From positions 62,001-126,000 of the IMG/VR virus record IMGVR_UViG_3300033571_011685: 64,000 bases of DNA. One strand, written 5' to 3'. The position numbers and the translations under genes are program-made. This document shows, piece by piece, positions 58,861-64,000 of the stretch. Below the pieces are notes generated by a model, which had not been told where the DNA came from, did no database searches, and saw only the letters and a program-made list of their open reading frames with translations. Positions within the stretch are counted from its first letter, which is position 1; every line of letters starts with the position of its first letter. Source of the stretch: a virus.

Positions 58861-59303
58861 TACACGATCTTCCCGTAAGAACGAAGCATCCATGCATGCT
58901 TGGCGTGTTGATCCATACGATCTTCTAGAAAGTTGACTAGACCGTTTAGACCCATACTGTCAGCAAGGTCGCGTGTCTGCTTAAGAGTGTTGCGCAGCGT
59001 ATCGTTATCGGCTCTAAGAATAGAGACCATCATCAGCGGAGACGGGACAGTGTTTTCACCAGTAATCCCCGACAACTCGCCGAAACGTTCTAATGAACCC
59101 GGTGCATAGGCATCTAGCGCACGAATCTGTTCAGCCATAGGATCGATGGCGCCGTAAACTTCCTCGTAAAAGTTACCAAAGAAGTCATGAAACTGTTGAA
59201 AGTCCGGACCTTCCACGTTCCAGTGGAAATAGTGCGCCTTCAGATAAAGGGCAAAAGACTCTGCGAGAGTCTTCTTCATCAGTTGAACTAATTCATCCAT
59301 CAC
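58860..59303 (-). CDS. Dps/ferritin-like protein (DUF5856-type)
   Basis: 147 aa. AHYFHWNVEGPDFQQFHDFFGNFYEEVYGAIDPMAEQIRALD keeps the Dps ferroxidase ligands (H, H, D/E) and the W-N-x-x-G-P-x-F motif; four helices follow. Free-living Dps proteins protect DNA by storing iron; phage members of this type are widespread in T4-like genomes and are probably virion or DNA associated. No basic DNA-binding tail is visible. Confidence 0.85.
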   Translation of the reverse strand: MMDELVQLMKKTLAESFALYLKAHYFHWNVEGPDFQQFHDFFGNFYEEVYGAIDPMAEQIRALDAYAPGSLERFGELSGITGENTVPSPLMMVSILRADNDTLRNTLKQTRDLADSMGLNGLVNFLEDRMDQHAKHAWMLRSYGKIV

Positions 59304-60853
59304 TCTTCACCCTCATCTTCTTCGTCTTGAATTTCTAGTTGCTTTCTCTTGTTCATCTCTTTGATTACCGCAGGATGATGTTCGAAAGCCGGCTTAAACT
59401 TAATACCGATGTCGTCGGCGGTCAACGTCGTTCCGATGCCTGCAGCAGCCACGATGTTGAAAGACTCGTTGATGCTTTCAGAAGTGACCTTCTTCTCTAT
59501 CTCTTGCTGCTTGGTAGGCGAACGCTTACCTTTGTCGTTTCTCGGGACGTTATAGATCGTTTGGCGAACTTTGGTTGGTTCTCCAGGAGTGTCGTCTTTA
59601 TATGTGTTGGTCAGGTCTACTGTGCCGACTTCACGCTTATACGGATCGAGATTCATCTCTTTCATCGAAGCGTCTTTAAAAGCTTGTTTGGTAGGAGCAC
59701 CCTTCGAACCTGGCTTACGAGGCTTTTCTCCACGCGCTCGCTTGGCATGGATGTTTGCCCACAGACCATTCTTTTCGAACAGCTTGTCGACTTCTGACCG
59801 ATTGTCAGGAAGCGTCTCGATCTTGCCTTCTACAATGACCTTCTGCCACTTGCCGTCGATCTTTCTCATCTCGACCATTGGCTTGGCTGAAGGTTGTAGG
59901 TCTGCATCTTCTGTGTAGTAAGTGCGACCTTTATTTAAGAAAGAGTTTACACGAGCAAAAGCTTTCTGTAAAGCGTACGTCTCATTTTCTTCTGTACGAT
60001 AGCCACGCTCGAACACTTGAAGGATGGTATCCATGTCGATACCGCTCTTGTCGCTTTTCTTGAGAAGCGAACGATAGGCAGCTTCGCTGATTTGAATCTT
60101 GTCGTCTTCTGGCGTCAACAGGCTTTCTGCGAGTCTGTGAACCGAGAAGTTGTGCTTGAGTGCACGAATCTTGGGATCTACGCTCTCTGCTACCAGATCA
60201 TGAATGAGAGGTAGGAGCTGATCGTTGTTGGTCAGATCTAAATCGTTCAAGAAGTCAAATGACTCTGAAGTTATTGACGTCGATCCGGATTGTGGTCCTG
60301 TCATCTTTGTGCCGTGTAAGAACGACTGCAGCCTACGTTGCTCTGCTGCCTTGACACGTGGAATCAAGCGCTGAGCGATCTTCTTGATCAGCTTAACGCG
60401 CTTGTCGACCTGACGATCTATCGCTTCTTTTTCTGTAGGACCAAGAGTAGCATACTCTGCGCCTCGGCGGCCGGCGACTCTCATGCGCACGCGCTGACGG
60501 GCTAGTTGAAATGCTCTCTTTTTGATGATTTGTGGCGGAGCCATTTTTCTTTGAGCTATTTTTTTGGCTCTCTGAATCTTACCTTCCCAACGACGTATGA
60601 TCATAGCACGCTTCTGTCGTTGCTGTATATTCAGAGCTTCTACCATGAGGCCTTCTGCCTCTAGCTCTTCATTCATTTGTTTTCTCAGCTCGATGATGTA
60701 GGTCAAGACTACGTCATCCACGTTCTGCTCTTTTACGTCTAGCTGAGGATTGACGACGACTTTATCGAGCGGTTTGCCTGTGACCGAGTTGCCAGTACGC
60801 TTCGGATCAGGTTTTAGTAGTTTAGGTTTCTTAGTCTTATCATTCTTTTCCAT
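59300..60853 (-). CDS. Basic virion-interior-like protein (517 aa)
   Basis: N-terminal third has a long Arg/Lys-rich helical region (QQRQKRAMIIRRWEGKIQRAKKIAQRKM..., FQLARQRVRMRVAGRRG, VKLIKKIAQRLIPRVKAAEQRRL) that I recognise from internal or prohead-core-type proteins of many T4-like phages. A second module, VFERGYRTEENETYALQKAFARVNSFLNKG, follows in the middle, and the C-terminus has IxE sites (TSESINESF, LEIQDEEDEGEE). A DNA-binding internal role is inferred. A late TATAAATA box lies 59 bases upstream. Confidence 0.75.
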   Translation of the reverse strand: MEKNDKTKKPKLLKPDPKRTGNSVTGKPLDKVVVNPQLDVKEQNVDDVVLTYIIELRKQMNEELEAEGLMVEALNIQQRQKRAMIIRRWEGKIQRAKKIAQRKMAPPQIIKKRAFQLARQRVRMRVAGRRGAEYATLGPTEKEAIDRQVDKRVKLIKKIAQRLIPRVKAAEQRRLQSFLHGTKMTGPQSGSTSITSESFDFLNDLDLTNNDQLLPLIHDLVAESVDPKIRALKHNFSVHRLAESLLTPEDDKIQISEAAYRSLLKKSDKSGIDMDTILQVFERGYRTEENETYALQKAFARVNSFLNKGRTYYTEDADLQPSAKPMVEMRKIDGKWQKVIVEGKIETLPDNRSEVDKLFEKNGLWANIHAKRARGEKPRKPGSKGAPTKQAFKDASMKEMNLDPYKREVGTVDLTNTYKDDTPGEPTKVRQTIYNVPRNDKGKRSPTKQQEIEKKVTSESINESFNIVAAAGIGTTLTADDIGIKFKPAFEHHPAVIKEMNKRKQLEIQDEEDEGEE

Positions 60854-60911
60854 CAGAGTTTCCCTAAGGCTTATCTGTTAAACGGGTTTGCCGTAGCCTT
60901 GACCGTATACC

Positions 60912-60919
60912 TATTTATA
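60912..60919 (-). promoter_or_regulatory. Late promoter (TATAAATA)
   Basis: Exact TATAAATA on the minus strand, 59 bases before the 517-aa virion gene, in one of the few short intergenic gaps. Confidence 0.7.
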
Positions 60920-60929
60920 ATAAATCAGT

Positions 60930-61208
60930 TTAGCAGTTCCAACGCTTAAGGGAAGCGGCCTTACGGGTCGGTCTGCCCTTCTCGTCCTTCATAGGACCGG
61001 GCATGCCGCTCATGCGAGCGCAGAAAGACTTACGTCTTTTGGCTGCCTCGCCGTCTGGATCTAGTTTGCTAGGCGGAGTAGTGACTGCCATCTTGACGCC
61101 AGCCGCCTTAGCTCCCTTACGAGTCAAGCCAGCGCCGTCTTCGGTCGGTCTCTTGTGGCCTTTTGTGTCTTCTCCGCGTTCTGTTATGAATTCTTTGAAC
61201 TTGATCAT
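60930..61208 (-). CDS. DUF6321-like protein with T4-type capsid-targeting N-terminus
   Basis: 92 aa from the ATG at 61208 (ATGA overlap with the fibre gene stop). MIKFKEFITE closely matches the T4 internal-protein capsid-targeting sequence MKTYQEFIAE, which gp21 cuts after the Glu. The rest (RKSFCARMSGMPGPMKDEKGRPTRKAASLKRW) is a conserved basic phage domain. Packaging into the head and possible injection with DNA are inferred. Confidence 0.8.
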   Translation of the reverse strand: MIKFKEFITERGEDTKGHKRPTEDGAGLTRKGAKAAGVKMAVTTPPSKLDPDGEAAKRRKSFCARMSGMPGPMKDEKGRPTRKAASLKRWNC

Positions 61209-62518
61209 GTGACTTCTTCCCATGTCATGGCTCCGACCGCGTCGTTGCCATTGGCTGCACCAGTAGCAGCAAGAGTAATGGTAACACCAATGTTGTTAGC
61301 AGCAAAAGGATCTCTTTCAAATTGATACGCAAAGAGATCGGATCTAGATAAGTTAACTGCTGCGCCGCCAGAACCTGCAGCCACATTTACATAACCGATC
61401 TGTGCATCTCTACCACCGGTGATAGCTGTAGCTGTAGTGTCATATTCTATTGCAGAATCATTAGACGTATTAGCAAAGTTAGCTCCAGTTAGAGTTCCAC
61501 CAATAATGATCTTATACCTGTAGCTGGTATTGTTTGTAACACCAAAGAACTCGACATCTTTTAAAACAGCAACAGCATCTTTAAAAGAATCTCTTAATCT
61601 CAATGAAACGATAGGAGTAAATGTTCCAGCCGTGGGAAGATCTTTTGGTGAGGTGATGGGTATACTAACGCTTCTAGCTCTACCGTTTAGTTCATATCCG
61701 CCTTCTGATATGACTGTAGAGCATATCTGCTTAAGCGTAGAGTTGCTGGCAGTGTTGGCGGTATTTTTAATCTCATATCTACAAGGCAACGTGGCAGTGG
61801 TCATATATGTCGTGGTGTTTACGTTGTCGTTATGAAATATATGAGCAGGTAGCATTATGCCATCTACAACAAATCCACATCTAACGTCACCAACACCGAG
61901 CCATTCGACGTCTATCCAGAAGATATTAGACTTGGTGATGTTTAGTCCGCCTGAATGTTCAGCTGATGTGCTCTGACCAGAAAAACCTGTTCCATCGAAG
62001 CTATCGACGTTCCAGTTTGATTGAGCTATTCTATTATCTGTAGGAGTTCCTGTGACGTTGCTCCGAAGGACCAGATAGTTTCCGCTACCATCATTTTCTA
62101 AAAAGATCCCGTTCTCTGTATTGAAGTATCCTACTCGCTGAGTTAATCCAGCTTTAGGAGTATTCATACAGAAAGTATTTAAGATGAGTAGAGATTTGCC
62201 AGGCTGATAAGAGAATACACGCTTGGTTTCTCTATAGACGTGAGAGTTATTGGCAGTATCTACGTTCATATTTATGACCGATTCGTTGGTCATGTGCTCG
62301 GTATTAGAAGTGCCAGCAGTATTTGTCGACCACTTGTCGTTGTCTTGATAACGATGAGAAGAATCGAAAAGAGTGTACCCTGTAGAGGTGCGAAGTCTAC
62401 CAAACGCATCTGTTACAGTTCCTGACGGAGTAAGTCTGTTGTCTAACATGTTTACTTCGTATAGAGTCTTGTTATGAGACCTATGCAGTATCTTTTGATC
62501 TGATCTCCACTGCGCCAT
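61205..62518 (-). CDS. Virion structural/fibre-like protein
   Basis: 437 aa. VTDAFGRLRTSTGYTLFDSSHRYQDNDKW is a conserved start motif seen in structural proteins of cyanophage-type T4 relatives. The rest is beta-rich with Asn/Thr, like fibre or whisker proteins, and the C-terminus is VGAMTWEEVT. Located among virion genes; exact location in the particle unknown. Confidence 0.78.
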   Translation of the reverse strand: MAQWRSDQKILHRSHNKTLYEVNMLDNRLTPSGTVTDAFGRLRTSTGYTLFDSSHRYQDNDKWSTNTAGTSNTEHMTNESVINMNVDTANNSHVYRETKRVFSYQPGKSLLILNTFCMNTPKAGLTQRVGYFNTENGIFLENDGSGNYLVLRSNVTGTPTDNRIAQSNWNVDSFDGTGFSGQSTSAEHSGGLNITKSNIFWIDVEWLGVGDVRCGFVVDGIMLPAHIFHNDNVNTTTYMTTATLPCRYEIKNTANTASNSTLKQICSTVISEGGYELNGRARSVSIPITSPKDLPTAGTFTPIVSLRLRDSFKDAVAVLKDVEFFGVTNNTSYRYKIIIGGTLTGANFANTSNDSAIEYDTTATAITGGRDAQIGYVNVAAGSGGAAVNLSRSDLFAYQFERDPFAANNIGVTITLAATGAANGNDAVGAMTWEEVT

Positions 62519-63129
62519 TAACTAATCCAGTTCTTGAATGTGGCGATGAACATCTCTGAGATACCGATGCCCTTACGAACGTCATGATACAACTCGTCTT
62601 TATGAGCTTTGCTCATGCCGCTCGGAGCCATCTTATGAAACTCTTCTCTATTTCCTGCTGCAGCGTGTCTACGCATCGCAGTGCCAGAGGCTGCAGCTAG
62701 ACCTTCGCCGCCTTCTGATCTCTCGGCCCCGACTGACTTGACTTTGATACTCTTGAAGTTGTATCCGCCATGTCTACCTTCTTTGCCGTTGTACTTGTGT
62801 AGAAGATCATGGAATTCCTTGACACGATCTGAACCGACATGCATAGTCACGTGAGTGTAACCGGCTTTGTGTAGCTTAGACATCTGAGCCAGCAGAGTAG
62901 GATGATCTTTACCCATGGCCTCTACGTTGGCACCAGGAACTGCACGCTTGAGATGTTTGACCTTCTGTTGCGGAGTCAGAGGATTCTTCTTGGCATCGTG
63001 TGAGCCAGTCGTCAGGATCTTGTGATCTGCGCCTTCCTTCTTAGCAGCATCCATAACTTGCTTGACTACCATAGCATGTCCAGCGTGGACTGGATTGAAT
63101 CTGCCTTGAGTTATATGGATGGCTTTCAT
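62518..63129 (-). CDS. Nucleotidyltransferase (NMNAT/cytidylyltransferase-like)
   Basis: 203 aa. ITQGRFNPVHAGHAMVV holds the HxGH nucleotide-binding motif and SGTAMRRHAAAG the second (S/T-x-x-R) motif; HVGSDRVKEFHDLL lies between. This is an adenylyl/cytidylyl transferase fold. In its virion-gene context it may be an internal or injected enzyme; NAD or nucleotide modification is possible. The substrate cannot be told. Confidence 0.83.
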   Translation of the reverse strand: MKAIHITQGRFNPVHAGHAMVVKQVMDAAKKEGADHKILTTGSHDAKKNPLTPQQKVKHLKRAVPGANVEAMGKDHPTLLAQMSKLHKAGYTHVTMHVGSDRVKEFHDLLHKYNGKEGRHGGYNFKSIKVKSVGAERSEGGEGLAAASGTAMRRHAAAGNREEFHKMAPSGMSKAHKDELYHDVRKGIGISEMFIATFKNWIS

Positions 63130-64000
63130 TTCTTTGTTACTCTTGATGCTCTGAGCATTTCGCTGCGGGCTCTGTTGGCTTTCGAGAAACCTTCGCGATC
63201 AACGATCTTGATCGGGCTAGTTCCTCCTGCCACGTAGCCTTCGCCGCCTGCCTTGTTACCGCCAATATGAGTTTCAAATCCTCCGGCTCCATGACTGTCC
63301 AACGCACGAGCCAGATGATTGGTGGCTTGCTGTACGTGATGATGGATCTGCAGAGATCTGTTGAATGCCGATGCATTCTTCTTGACATGCTGTAGAGCAG
63401 CTTCTTTGGTCGCGCGCTTCTCATCTTTCGCTTTCTGTGTCTTGACAGAATCAATCTTCTTGTCATGATGTGCAGCCAACCATGTCGCATAGCCGCGTGT
63501 TGAAGGCTTCTCTCCTGAAGAGACGGTCGAGTTGATGTACGTTCTCATGGTAATCTCATGACCAGCGAGGTGCTGATACGAGTGGCCTTTCATGAGTTTA
63601 GTGGCAGCTCTGAGATGCTGATCTACTAGCTTCTTATGTTCAGGCGCAATGTTTCTTTCAGCGCCGCTGACGACGTGCGATACTCTATGTACGTCTGGAT
63701 GTTCACCGAACTCTGAGTCGTCTGTGATAGGATGAGGCTTCTTGTCTTTGCCCTTCAATTCAGTATGAATGACGGTGCTGACCTTAGACTTGGCAAGCTT
63801 CTTACCTTCTGCAGAGTTGGCAGGAGTCTTGTACTCGATCGTGTTTGGAGTATGAGATATCTGGCCGTCTTTGGTCTCGCGAGTCTCAGGAGTCGACATG
63901 AACCCACCTTGATACTCGCCAGCTCTGTTAGGCAGCACTTTGCTTAGATGCTTATGTAGAGCTTTTAGCGGACCAGCAAGATATGGCTTATGGCCGTGTT
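63126..64000 (-). CDS. DUF6267-like phage protein (partial, N-terminus outside window)
   Basis: About 291 residues are visible, open to the right edge with no stop. YQGGFMSTPETRETKDGQISHTPNTIEYKTPANSAEGKKLAKSKVSTVIHTELKG resembles the central part of the DUF6267 family (QGDxxF... FxPNTIxYxxP...GVVxHTxYxG), which has a nucleotidyltransferase/kinase-like look in large T4-like phages. The C-terminus is basic and Lys/His-rich. Its stop overlaps the ATG of the nucleotidyltransferase. Confidence 0.72.
   Translation of the reverse strand, partial: HGHKPYLAGPLKALHKHLSKVLPNRAGEYQGGFMSTPETRETKDGQISHTPNTIEYKTPANSAEGKKLAKSKVSTVIHTELKGKDKKPHPITDDSEFGEHPDVHRVSHVVSGAERNIAPEHKKLVDQHLRAATKLMKGHSYQHLAGHEITMRTYINSTVSSGEKPSTRGYATWLAAHHDKKIDSVKTQKAKDEKRATKEAALQHVKKNASAFNRSLQIHHHVQQATNHLARALDSHGAGGFETHIGGNKAGGEGYVAGGTSPIKIVDREGFSKANRARSEMLRASRVTKK

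Noticed and set aside
62269-62276. CATAAATA late-box match on the minus strand
   Set aside because: It is deep inside the fibre-like gene, about 1 kb before any downstream start.

Overview
The window is a dense, almost intergenic-free stretch of a large T4-superfamily myovirus genome of the cyanophage/rhizobial-phage type. The identification rests on syntenic T4 genes: baseplate genes 25-6-7-8 and 5-27-53-48, genes 4/54/26, the 33-59-32 block, rnh, primase 61, nrdA/nrdB, phoH, speD and thyX. NATAAATA late-promoter boxes and gp33 support this. A circularly permuted two-piece tmRNA of the alphaproteobacterial kind (tag ANDNGVLESRLAA) points to an alphaproteobacterial host, probably rhizobial. 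No tRNA, integrase, insertion sequence or CRISPR array was recognised.

Layout. 1-17.4 kb (minus strand): baseplate and tail-tip operon, from gp48 down to a DUF4815 structural protein. It includes an unusual 946-aa protein whose first half is a Tyr-every-four-residues repeat. 17.4-26.2 kb (plus strand): gp4, a conserved 198-aa protein, gp54-like tube initiator, a gp26-like chaperone with a likely -1 frameshift extension, a tape-measure-like protein and a tail protein carrying GH19 and M15 peptidoglycan hydrolase domains. Overlapping outward-reading late promoters separate the two tail operons, and a strong bidirectional terminator at 26.16 kb ends the plus-strand operon. 26.2-28.6 kb: gp32, gp59, gp33 and a SleB-type hydrolase. 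28.6-30.5 kb: a large inverted repeat, an SGNH hydrolase, the permuted tmRNA and secreted proteins including an SNase-type nuclease. 30.5-38.7 kb: small early-type genes with five copies of a phage-specific promoter (GTACTT-N16-TAnnnT), plus phoH, a RecB-like nuclease and RNase H. 38.7-41.6 kb: a heptose-phosphate/glycosyltransferase cassette. 41.6-50.9 kb: nucleotide metabolism (glutaredoxin, nrdB, nrdA, thyX), speD, GIY-YIG endonuclease, SLOG protein, primase and micro-genes. 50.9-52.7 kb: lysis-type membrane proteins and an embedded Rz/Rz1 spanin pair. 52.7-64 kb: virion proteins, including a modular 874-aa polyprotein with repeated EQIDE(L/I)S linkers that look like prohead-protease sites, a Dps/ferritin-like protein, a T4-internal-protein-like capsid-targeted protein and a nucleotidyltransferase.

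How it fits together. Early promoters drive small host-takeover genes. Replication and nucleotide genes lie in the middle, and late genes are read from NATAAATA boxes with gp33. The lysozyme domain normally fused to T4 gp5 is missing; cell-wall hydrolysis during entry is probably done by the GH19/M15 tail protein, and lysis by the SleB enzyme with the spanin cluster. All functions are inferred by reading the sequence; no database search was run.
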